NCBI RefSeq assembly: GCF_043641665.1
Contig: NC_092194.1
Coordinates: 12,563,298-12,627,297 of the forward strand
Length of the DNA: 64,000 nt
Direction: 5' to 3'
DNA from: Enoplosus armatus
Lineage: Eukaryota; Chordata; Actinopteri; Centrarchiformes; Enoplosidae
The notes beneath the pieces were generated by a model. That model searched no databases and was not told where the DNA came from. It saw only the letters and a program-made list of their open reading frames with translations. The translations under genes and the position numbers were made by a program. Shown here in pieces: positions 1-13,700 of the stretch. Positions within the stretch are counted from its first letter, which is position 1. Each line of letters begins with the position of its first letter.

Positions 1-47
1 TTGATTTACATTTTTTAACAGGCCGTAATTCTGCTCTGTTCTTTTAG

Positions 48-3000
48 GATCCAGAGTAGCTATGCTGCTCTTCAGAGGATCAACCAGGATTTGGAGGACA
101 AGATGCACAGGACGGTAAGAGACTCCTGCTGAGCATGTCAGTTTCAAACAAACATCTGTAGCACTAACTCAACCAAAGTCTCATCTTGTTTTTCTCCAAC
201 AAAAGAAAGAGTTTGACTGATACTAAATACCAAAACCTTGATATTACCAGATGTTTGGGTTTTTTTTAATCCAGGAACTTTTACTTTATAGATGCATTTT
301 CTCTGCAACACATTTGTACATTTCTACACTTTTATACCCCAAAACTTCCATTACAACCACAGTCTTCTCATGTTGAGGGAAGTAAAGGTTAGGGGACGGG
401 GTTAAAAGGTAATATTTGTTTTATTTGCTGCATTCAGTCTTGTTCTGTATGAAACAAGTATCTGTATCGCAGTGGCCTTCAAAGTTTATTGCATTTAATT
501 GTTGTCATTGTTAATAGTGTTGGAATCATGCCTTACTGTTCTGAGTGTTTCCGTCAGGATATATTCATGAAAACCATTTTTCATATTTTCATCATTGTTA
601 TCCAGGGCATCACATCGATTTAATGTTTAAAACAACATTTTAAAAGTAAGTGATGTTCGAAAAAGTGTTTTTACATGTATCATGCTATCTATAAGTATTA
701 AAGTATACACAGCTGTAAATGATCAGTATTCTCCTTAAATGTCTTTCTCTATAGTACTTCACCTATATGGTAGCAGCAGTGGAGGAAAGTATATTTACTC
801 AAGTATTAAGTATTTAAGTAGTGCTTTGCTTGCATATTTCCATTATGTACATGTGTACATGTTGCTGATTGGCTTCAGTACTTTTACTTTAGTAATTAGT
901 AGTAGTAGTATTTTCTGTTGTGGTATTATGACTTTACTTTTAGGCAAGTGATGCAAGTTCTTCCTCCTCCTCAGGGTCACAGATGTAAACTGGCTTCCTT
1001 CCAGCTTCTCCAACCTTCGGACCGTCGCTTGCTTGACTACATTTTCAGCCTCGCTCTCTGAGCTTTCACATTTCCTGACCGCTGTGGTTGTTTGTATTGA
1101 TATTAGCAAGACGTGCAGAATCCTAATGGTGTCTGTGCACAGAGTTCTCACTAAGACTCTCATAAAAGATGTATGAAGGAGATGGGGATCTGTGAACTCA
1201 GCCACATACTTGCACACACACGCAGCTAAACAGCTTGTGACCCAAAGCTTGACCCGGAATCATTTCTTTGAGAACATGAAGTCCTGGAGTTACAAGGAAA
1301 CCATTACTTACAGTTTACTTTTGTGTGAAACTCTTTCCCTGTTAGATTAAAAGACAGCCAAGAAAAAACTTGGCATCCACTGTTTCCTCAGCTTCTGCAC
1401 TTTGTACTGAGAACAATCTGTGATCTTTTCAGTCAAATCCAAGAGAAAATAGACGTGTTTAATTGAGTCTGAAAACCCCACTAGGTCTCATTTGAAAAGT
1501 AGCTTGAAAAGAAAATATATGGCTTACAGTACGTGCAGAAGTATTTTACCCAATGCAAACCTCAGTATCCGGTTAGTCCTGTGTGAACGTAATTTCTAGG
1601 ACACACGGTTACATTTTCTAACACTCATCTTTCTTACCAATGATTCAACCAGGAAAGCGTCCTCCAAATGCCCGTCACCTGAAACTATACGTGCAAAACA
1701 GGACTTTTTTTTCCAGACTCCTGGACTCTTTGAAACTCTCTCACACTGTAGATGGACAAAGGCATCTGCCAAATGAGTGTAAAGCAATGTAATCTGCACC
1801 CGCGTACTCAAACATTAGATCAATGATTGTATTAAGAGTGTTGGACCACGCTGAGAAGCCTTGGCCTCTTTTGAAAGGGAATATAACTGGAAAAGTGCCA
1901 GAGTTTGGAGCCGAGAGGCAGGAAGAGAAACAAAACACTGATAAATACACAAGCTTCAGATCCTCAGATACAGTGATCATAATAAATGACATAATGATAA
2001 ACTATAGTCTTATACAACCAGATAACCTTAGAGTGATGATGACATTTACTCTCTCTGCTTTCTCTCTCTGTGTCTCCTGTTGAAGAAATGAGAAATCTAC
2101 TGTGATCGATTTACACACACCTGTTAAGCAGCAGAAACGCTCTCATCTCTCTCAAAGCAATTACATGATCAAAGACAGGGAGCACAATCATTGTCCGAAG
2201 TAATTGGTCTTACCTGCCATGCAACCCTGTTAGAAAACTATTATAGCTAACTGCTGTTCTAGTCACCTCAGCAGCAGCTGTCCAATCGCATCAGGTTGGG
2301 AGGCTCCTTGAGTGTTTTCCCCCCGCGCAGCCTCCGCTTTAGGATTTATCAGCCACAAGATGAGCCGGCTCTGCAGCGAGGGCCATCCTTGTGACTTACA
2401 GTATCTTGATTGAAGTGGATCGTAATCTCATCAGAAGTTTGATCCATAGGGCTTGTCTGCCCAGCACACACACTAATGGAAGAAGACTGTGTGAAGTTAT
2501 TGGTGAACCAGCAGCAGGTTGCTAGAATATTAAGCCATGGAGAGCTGAAAATATTAAGTCATATAGGAATCACGTGACAGTTTAGGAGATACAGTTATTC
2601 ATTATTTATGCTAAGAAAGTATTGACTTGGAGCCAGGAGATGGTTAGCTTAGCTTAGCAAAAAGACGGAAAGCAAGGGGAAACAGCTTGGGAGTGACGTG
2701 CTGTAATTATTTCTTTCTCAGTACAAACCAAATTAGATTCACCTCCATTGTAGTACGATGATGACAAGACACTAGGATTGTTAATTGTCATGTTTTGACA
2801 GATCAAGTAGTCATGTAATGTACCAGATTGAGTAATCTATCGTATTGTCACGTATATTAGACAACCCTGATTATAAGACGAAAAAGCCAAAAGTCAGAAG
2901 AAGCGATAAATATGATTTTCTCTTCCTGCATTTATTTTCCTTGTCTTTTTGAGCTCCTCGTCGGCAGCTCTCAGCTGCTTGACAGATGATTCAGTCTCTG

Positions 3001-3730
3001 GACTCATTTTCACTCATCAGGAATTTATTTCCTCCTTCGCAATAAAACGCGTTACACGACCCGTCAGAAACTCACATCCTCAACACTTTTAGGGCTGACG
3101 AACTGTAAAAGACACTATAAAGGCACTTTGGGTAGCAATATAAAGGCTACAGACAACCCATAATGCAACACTCTCTGCAGGAGCCGCTGTCACACCAGTA
3201 CTCTTTCTATGTGTACCAAACAACGCACATCATAATCCACGTTTTTTTCCATACGCGTGTGTGTTGGCAATCCATAGATCTTAGGAAAAAAGATTGAATA
3301 TGGGGAAAAAAGATAGATCAGGTACGTATCCGATTAGTAATCTATTAATCTATTACTCGTATGTACCATCTCTACAAGACAACACTGGGAGTGATTTGTG
3401 CTTTGGGTGAAGTGACCCTTTAAAAGTAAGCAGATACAGTGATACAGCTATATTTTGATGTACAATAGATAATGCAGATTTGCTGGATGAATCTGTCTAC
3501 GAACTCATGCATGGTGGTGGACCAGCGAGGAGTGAAAACTGTAATAAATCACAGCGGACATGAAATACAGTACTGTGAGTTCAGAAGACAGCCATTCACA
3601 AGAGCATTTGTCTGGCAGTATTTGCAGCCTATTATTTGTGACGCTCCAGCGTTATCCTTCTTGCTTTGTCAAACCATCAATACTCTGAGAGCCTAAAATG
3701 TCTCCCCATCATGGATCATTCCTCTCATAC

Positions 3731-3787
<57 letters not shown>

Positions 3788-6700
3788 ACACACGTCAACG
3801 TATTCCAGTCATATGAAAATTATTTTGAAAACTGTTGGCTTTTCAAAGTGATTGTCTCTCTAGCAGAGAGCCTTGGTGTAGCAAATCGGTCTTCATGGCA
3901 GGAGGCAGTAGAGATTTAAACATTTTTTTTTTTTTTTTTTAGAGGCAGGCCTCATTGGGATTGCCATTTCTTTTGATGTCATGTCATGCAATGGCATTTC
4001 AAGGGGGAAATGTGTTCCTTTGTAGAAGACAGTTCAGGCAGGCAGGCGGTGACAAAGGCAGCTCCAATCAAATCAGACACGTAATTAAAAGTTCTGAGAG
4101 GCCCGAACTGGCAAGGTCAACTGAAAAACAAGCGAAGAATAAAACAATTTCATAAAGAGCAAAGCAGGAGATTAACAACCTGGAGGAGCTGACAGATGCG
4201 CGGTGTGATGACATTGGAGTAATCGCACTCAATGTGCATAAAGAGGATACCGTCTACGTTTTGATCTGTAGATAAACAGTGCTGCAGAGGGAAGCTGTTT
4301 GTATAGATGAAATAAGATGTTATGTCTTGGTGAAATATAACTCTGGCAGTGTCAGCGGTGGACTAGTTATAAGTTGGTGCCCGAGAGACTTTTTAGTAAG
4401 AGTTCAAATTAATCTGTGAGTCCTCTCTGAGACACTGCTGGTGCAAGCAGAAAAGACATATTTGCATACAATTGTTAGTCAGGTAGCCCTTTTGTCTGTG
4501 GTACCCAAAATATGACCTACAGACTGCATTAGAGTCGATGGGAGTTTAAAGATTCAGACTGAACGCAGGCTGTAACAAACTGTATATAACTACAGTTAAG
4601 TAAACTACAATTACTACTAATTGTATAATAGGCTATGTATATGATATGGGTTATATATGTGTAGTATTTCTCTTTTACACAAATACAATTCTGTTACAGG
4701 ATGTTGGACTGTAGTGAGGAGCTGTCCGTGGTGCTGAGAGTCATTGTTTCTCTTAATCCTCAGAAGAGTCTTTGGCAGGGTCAGCTAACTAACAGCCAAC
4801 CTGGAACCGGCAAGAAATCAAGGGCTTGCTCAATGACTGCCCTCCAAAAAAGGGTGATGTCCACCTCATCAGGAAGTGTTGCCACTAAACACAGTCCTGC
4901 CGTGAATGACTTAAGTAAGCATTAAACTGAGATGTAAACACAGTATTTCCCACCAATGTGTTAATCCTACTTGCATCCTCGATCTTGATTTTGCCTCTGC
5001 AGCAATTTTACAGTTACTTTCCACCACTGATTACGAGTCAAAGTACATTTATTCAAGTACTGTACTTTTGAGGTACTTCAATGTTACTTCATACTTCTAC
5101 TCCGCTAAACTTGATAACTATAGTTACTAGTTACTTTGCAGATTCAGATTAATAATACAAAATATAATCAACAAATATATTTTTTTTTAGTATTTAGTTT
5201 TATTATTATTACTTTATTATGAGGGGATTCAAATTATCACCTGAATCTAAAGCTCCTCTCTTCTTTATGGAGCTTTATCAAGTTTCAGCTCATTGTCTAG
5301 CTGTCTGACCGCAACGTTACTGTTTTGGTTCTCTGTAACTGCTCTCAAAGGGTCACTTTCGACGGCAGCAGGCAGCTGTTTTTGGTGAAAAAGCTCCAAA
5401 AACCAATTGTACACAACCTGCCTAGCACCAAACAGTAGACAGACAAGCAGTTAGAGACTAGCTGTGCACGTAGTGGAGCATTTAGCAGCTGAAGAGCCAG
5501 ATATTTCCCCAGGCGTTGGTGGAGACCAAAAACAGAGCCAAAAGAGAGTGAATATTGGACATTCATCAGTAACTGCTGGATGTGTAAAAAAGCAACTTAG
5601 AAGGTGATGATGTGTCAATGTTGTATTCACAACTTGTTTCCGTTGCCCCCAAGTGGCCAAAACAATCAGTTATTGCAGTTTTAAGTATATTTTGATGGTA
5701 ATACTTTTTGTACTTCCACCGGTTAAATTTGATTGCAAGACTTTTACTTGTAATTTCTACACTCTCCTCGAAGTAAAACTGAGTTGTTCTTCCACCACCG
5801 CTTGTTTGCTTGTAGTCTGAGCAGAACGAATTTCCTCTGCTCACTTTTGTGCTCTCATGTCATCGCTCCAGTCCAGTTTACTGTTACTGTGAACCTCTAG
5901 CTCTTCGTCATCTCCGACTCCTCACTACGTATGCTGACAAATCACTTCCTGCTCTGTTGGGAGTCCACGGCCGGTGCTCTTTTTGTACTTTATTGATGTA
6001 GAGTTGTAAATGATTCTCCCTGCACCATCCAGCAAAATGTTTTAGCTGATCCTCCTCATGACTGAGAAGCAGACAGTGATCTTTTGGAAGAAACATGAAG
6101 AGGTGTTGAATCTAAAATGTGAGGTGTGACTTGAAAAGCTGAAAATCTAGTCTTTAAGTCCCCCTATTTAGCATTTATAAGCAGTGCACTAACATTCAAT
6201 AAACAGTTTATAGAACACTATAATAGAGGTGTACCCACCTATAAGGATGTTGTTCCTAAAAAGCCCCAGAGGCAACATGCTGAGGGTTTGTTGTAAACTC
6301 AATAACCTTTGATGGGCATTTGTCATTATTTTTCACATTTTATACACTAAATAAATATCTCTATAGATAGAATAATCAATGATGAAAAATGATTGTTAGT
6401 TGAAGCCCTGCTGAAAGCATCTCCCCAAGAGGCTGCACGGTTCACCTTTGTTCTTAACATGCAGCACATTTCTATCCAGATGTATATTAATCTATCGCCT
6501 GTCATAACCAATCAGAATTATTTATGAAACACAGAGGCCCAGTCTAATCTCTGGCGTCTCTCATCGGTTCTTTCTTAGCCAAGCCTCTATAAAAAAACAG
6601 TAAAATTATCAATATTATTTGATTCAGGATCAATGTGTTTTAGCTACTTAGTTTATCATGCATGGCAACAACAGACCAGTAATTGTTTGTGCTGTGGACA

Positions 6701-9700
6701 TCTAAATCTAAAACAGGGAATATGGAGGAGAGATATGAGAATATGAACAGAATGTGAATGTTTTAGGTAATAAATATGTTTAGTTCAATAAAGAGTGTGT
6801 GGTCGGTGAACAGAGAAGTATTTATTGTTGTTTAGATGGTGGTGAGTGAGGGACACGTGTGAGAAAGCCTGTTGAGTCTGTGTATGATTGTGTTGCTCTC
6901 AGCTTTTCAGTGAGCAGCAACAAGGCCTGCAGCACACTAATTAGTGCCATTAACACTAATCATAACTCTTCAGTGTAGAAAGTGTGAATTACACATGGGA
7001 GAGTGTCGCCATAGCGAAACCCGGCAGATGTGATGCGCGTAATTATTTACTCCTGATTCTTTCTGGAGCAGAAAAACAGCAGCTAGAAGTGCAAAACTAT
7101 TGGGAATGATGTATTATCTTGTTGTTACCAAACATTTCCCAAATATTATACTCCTACATTATAGTCAGCCACATTTATTTCAGTACATGTAAATGCTTAA
7201 GTTTGTTTGAGATATTGTCTCAGTAAGTTCACTTTTTCATTAATTCTTGGTCAGTTATGTTAACTTGTGATAATGCAGTTGTGAGCAGAAGAATCTATTT
7301 CTTAAAGAAAACTTACAAATTTATAGATTTAAAGGACGAGACATCACGCTGCATCTACACAGGTCACATAACGACTCGACTTTCACTCACGCTACACACG
7401 TATTTTTGCACTTCAAGTCTATTTTCCTTTGTTTTCCGTGCATAACTACAGTGATTGTGTGTTGAGCTCTGAGCGCTGGCAAAACACGGGTGACCTACAC
7501 TCAATACAGTGCCTGAACGCATCCAGTGTAGACACAGACGAAGGACTGAAGGTGCTGCTGTTCTGCTAATGTGCTGCTCACACTACGCCTCATGTTTTGA
7601 CACTGTGTTTTTGTTATTGCTAACAAATCCTATGAAAAGATCAAAACCAACAATGAGTTGATCCTACTAACAAGTATTGTCTGTTTCTAAAACCTGATAT
7701 ATTTTATTACTCTGTGCCTTAGAGCTCCATTGTTGTTCATCAGTGCACTGAGTGACATGTTTCTTCATTATGATTAACATGGGCACTGAGGTTTATTCTC
7801 AGAATACCACATCCACCGTCCTGCTGCCGTAAATACTCTCTAGTGCACCAAATGGCTATTGATTCCTGACTGGAACAGCCCCCTACAATTGCACTATTTA
7901 CTCCCCTTTGAGAAGCGTTTGCTAAAACCTACAACTGTTTTAGTAAACTGTTTAGCCTTTTAAATAATGAACCTGTACATTTATAACATTTACATCTTCA
8001 GTAGGAACCAATTGGTTTGGTTCTAAGGGCCACAGGCAGGGTAGGGTGGTTGAAAAGTAGTTTGAGACAGACTAACACATAGTTGGCTTTGGTGTTTTCA
8101 TGGGATTTGTTGACTTTAAGAAAAATATATCCTTTAACTATCCTTTAAATGTTGGCAGTGAGCAGAAACTAAAAGAAAAAAGTCCATGTTTGCTTATAGT
8201 CTTCTGGGTTGGATTTCCCAACAGTGTAGCTCATGAATATAGCTCATCAAGGAAGAGTCTGTGATCACACCTGCATCAATAACATAACTTTGACACCCCA
8301 AACTAAATAACCAAATTAAGTGGAGGAGATGTTAATCATGATGGATTACCCTGTGTATCTCAAACCAGGTCTATGCTCTTCCAGTTGATATTCATACTAT
8401 ACTGCAGGATCAGAATCTTACTGGTTGCCTGTAAAGTAAAACAATAAAATAAAAACTTGGTCACCAGTGATGTGAGGTATATGTGAATGGTCCTAGCTAT
8501 AAGGCTCAATGTCAACTTTCATCTCCACCCGACACAAACTGAGGCATATTTGCAGTAAATATTGTTAGTATCACATGAGAAGTTGATCTGGACAGTAATC
8601 ACTTTGTGGCTGCCAGAGATTTCTCTCCCGCCTCCACTGTGTCCAATGAAGTGACCGGCTTTTTCCTGGTTTCTGTTACTCACAAGATTTGTTCGGGAAG
8701 GTTATCTTTGGTCTCCATTTGAGAATCCTCTTTAATGAGGTTAGAAAATCTAATTTGTCCTCCCCTACAAAAAATAGGACTGTATTTAACTGGAGTGGAG
8801 TTTTCTGCTCTCCTCTGTGAACCGCAGTCTTCAGTAATTGCATCTCATGGGATTTACGCTTCATTTGTTGTCCAGTGAGGAGGCAGAATCTCCAGCAGAA
8901 TACGTAAAACTAATTTGGGGGCGTCTTAGAAAAACTGACATATTTCTCACATTTTATTCACGGTGCACTTAATTCAACTAATCCTCCAGATCAATAATTG
9001 AACCAAGCTTTGTTTCGGTGTTGTTGTTATTGTTTTATTCCATTATATGTCTACATTATACAGGAGTCTCCCCTATAATGACCCTTTGTTAGCTGAGTCA
9101 GGATTTAAACGTGTGTTCAAATGTCATCTAGTTGTTGATTAATTAGAAGAAACCTGCATACATTTACGGACAAAAAGAGGGAGGCAGTCAGTCTCTGAAC
9201 TGGTGAGAAACCAAATCCCTCCTCCTCTACTGGGTCAATCTCCTGAAGATACGCTAGTTGAAATTTGCATATTAATTTTCCTTGATGCTGCTCTCTTGTG
9301 TGTGGCACCAACTGATAAGAAAGTCTTGGTGACAGCCTGTGTATCCAACACAGAGGAGATAGCAAAAGTGAGTGTGCACAGCTGTGATTCTTCTGCTGGC
9401 CATAACGCTGCAATTAAAACTACACATCCTTCCTCTCTCCAAAATATAACACAAGACCATGTTCATCATATCAAGCCCTTTAAGATTGCTCTCTGTTCAT
9501 TTTTAAGCTACAGGTAGACTCTGTTTCTCAGTTTTGCCTCTAATCGTGTGCGAGTGGAGCATCAGTATGCTAGAAGATCCAAGAGATTACTGGATATATG
9601 AAAGTTATCAAAGTCAGCAGCTATGGCGAGGAGAAAAGATTACTTCTGGCTTCAAAGTGGCAGATTATTTTTGAAAACACACTTTCACACTTTTTTGCCT

Positions 9701-10729
9701 CACTAAAGGTCGCTCTACTGGCAGCACACCATCACTCCAAGTTTGAGATACATTTTTTACAAGAGAGATTTTAGAAATTAGAGGAATCAGATATTAAAGC
9801 TGAACATGCCAGTTTGGACTTTTTTAAAGCAACAAGCAGAAAGAGACAATATTAAAGCTGCTCTATGCAATGTTTCTACATGAACACCTTCCTTAAAACT
9901 TGGGTCTTATTTTCGTAGTTTTGGCCATCATTCCTATCAGTGATAATAACATTGTCTTCAAAGTTAATTGCCAATGAGTCAAGAAACTCAAGACAGGTTT
10001 CTTTAAAGCTGAACTAATCAATATTTTTATATTAACAATGGATCACAGAGAATTATAACACAACTTTGCACTCTGTATTACAGAGCGATTTAGTGTCTTT
10101 TACGTCATTGTTTTGGTTTTACAGCCCGCAATTTTAGCAACACGTTAGCCATACCAACCTAATAAGGTGCTAATATGTAAATTTGTGTTTAAAAGAAGAA
10201 CTGGTTTACAGTTTCTGAAGGATTTACGTCACTGTTGTATTTAGAAGCAAAAACATGAGACCAAAAGCAGTGAAATATATCAAACGACAAAGCTATTATC
10301 TATGTAAACATCTGAGTGAGAAATTGTCTTTAATCCAATAAAACATCACTTTAAAAAAAGACAGAACAGGGTGTGATTACATGTCTGAGCTTTAAAACGC
10401 CTTAATGTGGTCATCTGCACAGTCAGCATCGTGAAATATGAATAGAAATCCAGAGTAATGAGCTACAGAAAGAGTGCCAGGGAGCTGCATGTCTCGACAG
10501 CAGATTAATGAGACCCTAGCTGAATTGGATTTGAATATCAATGCTGGACTATTGCTTAAACTGACATTAATTGCCACCTATTAGATTGGCTCTGCACCCC
10601 TGTATTTCAAAACAATCACCACCATTGAGAGATTAGAAGAGAGGAGGGTGGGAGGCCAAGTGAGTGCTCAGAGCTGTATCATTTGTCAGCTGGTGCTGTG
10701 TGGCAGGTTTGAACAATTACAAATGTGGG

Positions 10730-10779
<50 letters not shown>

Positions 10780-13700
10780 ACAGAGAGAGAGAGAGAGAAT
10801 GAAAAAAAATAAAACACAATTTCTTCCAACAGAACTCACTACTGGCCCCTAGAGGCTGCAATATTGACTGCAGCTCACGATATAAAGATGGACAGAGCAG
10901 CTCACAAACTGATGACTGTCTCCACTGAATCACTTGTTCTGGAGCTTTCGACTGTCCCGCACGGTGTTCATCAACAGATTGAGTTTGCTCAGTTGCTACA
11001 AACTTTATGTTCAACCACCACTCATGTGACCCTCGCCTTGCAGGTCGCAGCAGAGTCGAGAGTCCCCCACATTGTAAAGGGGACACAACTTCCTTTGATG
11101 GCACTGAACACTAACACTGGACCTAAATCGTGAAGTGCCGCATCATCCAATATGCACATTATGGATACTGGGATGACCCAGCAGACAATGAGGCCACTTT
11201 GAAAAGTTTATCCCGAGGGTAGTGCATGGTGTCATTGATATCAAAAGAGTTTATCCCCTTTGGAGTATGAATGTGCTCAGCTGATTCAGTGGCAGGCTGT
11301 TTATACATCTTGCTTGTAAAGTTGACTTTTTGAACTGTGCTAAAGGAAAGCTCATAGTGTGTTTAAAATGGGAATGGTTCATCCTCTGAGGAGCAATACT
11401 AAGGAGCTCAGAAAATGTAATTCAATTAGTCTGTCTTAGTTTCATGTGTAAAAGTAGACATTTTAGCCTGATGCTGCTAGACGAGAGGTCTGGGCCACAA
11501 AAAATCATTAGGAATAATCCTCGGGGCACCATGAATGTCTGTGACAAATTGCAGGACAATGTGGGCAATCGCTGTCGAGATTAAAGTGGGCAGACAGAAA
11601 GACAGACCAGCCAACCGGCAGACACCACCACCATTAGGCTCCACTGTTAGTGGCGCTAAAATGTCACTCCAGCAGAGTCATTTTGCATGTCTTTGACGGT
11701 AATCACTGAAAATAGAACGAGCGTTTCATTTGTCTTTCTGTCTCTCTCTCTCTCTTTACTTTCCTCTCCTTTCTCTCTCCCCCCCTCTTTCTCTTTCTCT
11801 TACTCCCAGAGTAATTGATATGATATGAGCGCTGGCAAGTGTAATCTTCTTTTAATTAAGACCTGCTGCTGGCACCGGCTTCAGACTGATAGTGACTTAC
11901 GGCTCTCTTCCTCTCATTTTTCTTCCCCTCTTCCATCATCTTATTTTTCTTCTGTTGCTCCTCCAACTTTGGCTCCCTCATCGTTCTCTTGTTATCGCAA
12001 CACTCAACTCTTTCCTTTTACTTCCTGCCGTTCTTCTTATCATCCATTCGGTCTACCTCTGACATCCTTTGTTTTCTTTTTTCCCCCCTCCCCAATTTCT
12101 CTTCTCCCATGTCGATTCCCTCTCTTACACTGCAGTCCCACCACCATGAAGAGGAAAAGAGAGCCCTCAGCCGGGAAATCATCGTCCTCAACAACCACCT
12201 CATGGAGGCGAAGATCACCATCAATAAACTCAGAGAGGACAACGTGAGTACCCAGGGCTGCATCATGTAATATAGGCTCCCACTGACATCCCTGTCTGCA
12301 TTGTGCATGTAAGCTCACTTGTACAGTATCTGACCTTTTTTTGTGTAATGAGACTCCAGTCGAGGACATGCCCAGATTATACTTTGCTTGCAGACCCACA
12401 AATTAAGCAGTAGCCTGGGGCATTCAAGGCCACAGAGATCTGGGGCCCTTGGGCGGTTGCTTTCCTTGCCTGGTCAATAATCCAGCCTTGTTAGCACCAA
12501 AACAACAGTTGTCTTGGGAAATGATAACTCTTCAAAAAGCTCTTTGACCTGATGGAAACACTTTCTCCTCTCACACTGGCAGCCTCCTCTGTGAACCCAC
12601 TATTTCTAAAAGTCCCATATCCACTGTATTTCTGCAACATCCTGGATATTTGTGCTTCAAGGGGCCACAGCAGATAGAGGAATTAACTCTAAGCCACTGG
12701 GTGTTTTATAGTGATTATACTGAAATCAATGGGCATCCTCAGGGCTGCGTGGATCTGAGCTCAGGGGCGTGTGGCAGTCTGGTGCCTCACTTTCTTTGAA
12801 GGGATTTTACTGGTGTTTCTACTGGGGGCTCCAGGTTAGGTTAGATTTTCTCTCTTTGGTCTATGGCAGTTTTTAGCACTTCTGAGTATTTTGACGATCC
12901 CCCCAGATCCGGCCAGGCTGATTGGAGTCAGGGTTCATTTTGAGTGGGAGGGGGATTTGTCCCATCAGAGCCAGCAGTGAAGCAGGGATTTCCTCCAGAG
13001 AGCAAGCTTTGAATTTACTGCTCATAACACGGGATAAAGTAAATAACCTTTCGGATGTGTCATGCCTGAGACCTGACGATATGAAGTAAAACAAATGCAT
13101 CATATTGAATAAAATGTATTATATTTGTATTACTCTTAAATGATAAAACCATTCAATCTACATTTGGTTATTACCATGGGTGAATTACTGAACAGGGAAC
13201 AGATGCAGGGGCACAAGGACCAGGGTTTGCCTGTTTGAAGTGACTGCTGACATTTCTTGTTGGACAGTCAATCAAACGACCACAAAGAGACACAAAACGA
13301 CCTAAAAGCGCAAAACAACAGAGACAAAATGACCACAGAAGCGTACAACGACCACAATGCGAAGCAAAACGACCTCAAAGAGAAGCAAAATTACCAGAAA
13401 AAGACACAAAATGACTACAAAGAGACACAAACCAGAGAAACACAAAACAACAAAGATGCAAAATGGCCATAGAGAAACACAAAATGACCAGAATGAGAAG
13501 CAAAATTACCACAAAAAGACACAAAGTGACAACAAACAGAAGCAAAATGACACAGAGATGCCAAACGACTTTTTGTATCTCTTTCAGTCTGTCTTGCTCC
13601 TATGTAATAGGGATGTACAGCCCTCTATGTGTCTGTGCCAGGTGGCCCATTGTCTCTTAATCTGTCCATGCTTATTACTAGTTATTAGATTGCATGTCTA

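Larger units (their letters stand above)
115..12135 (+). other. begain intron (12 kb), no gene seen
   Basis: The intron runs from donor GTAAGA to an acceptor TGCAG preceded by about 400 bases of strongly pyrimidine-rich sequence. It contains repeat-family copies near 770-975 and 5018-5805, a LINE reverse-transcriptase scrap at 5908-6096 (minus), (CA)n at 3733-3793, (TG)n/(GA)n at 10736-10798 and a T18 run at 3923-3940. The remaining open frames are short, lack splice or homology support and are not called. Confidence 0.8.

Noticed and set aside
3733..3793. Considered as part of a CRISPR-like array
   Set aside because: Simple dinucleotide repeat in a vertebrate intron; no spacer structure anywhere in the window.
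10679..11133. Overlapping frames on both strands, 141 and 89 codons
   Set aside because: The minus frame ends in a His-Thr tract from the TG repeat; the plus frame has no family signature.
12018..12399. Minus-strand frames over the begain exon at 12136-12243
   Set aside because: Antisense of the CT-rich tract and exon; no independent support.
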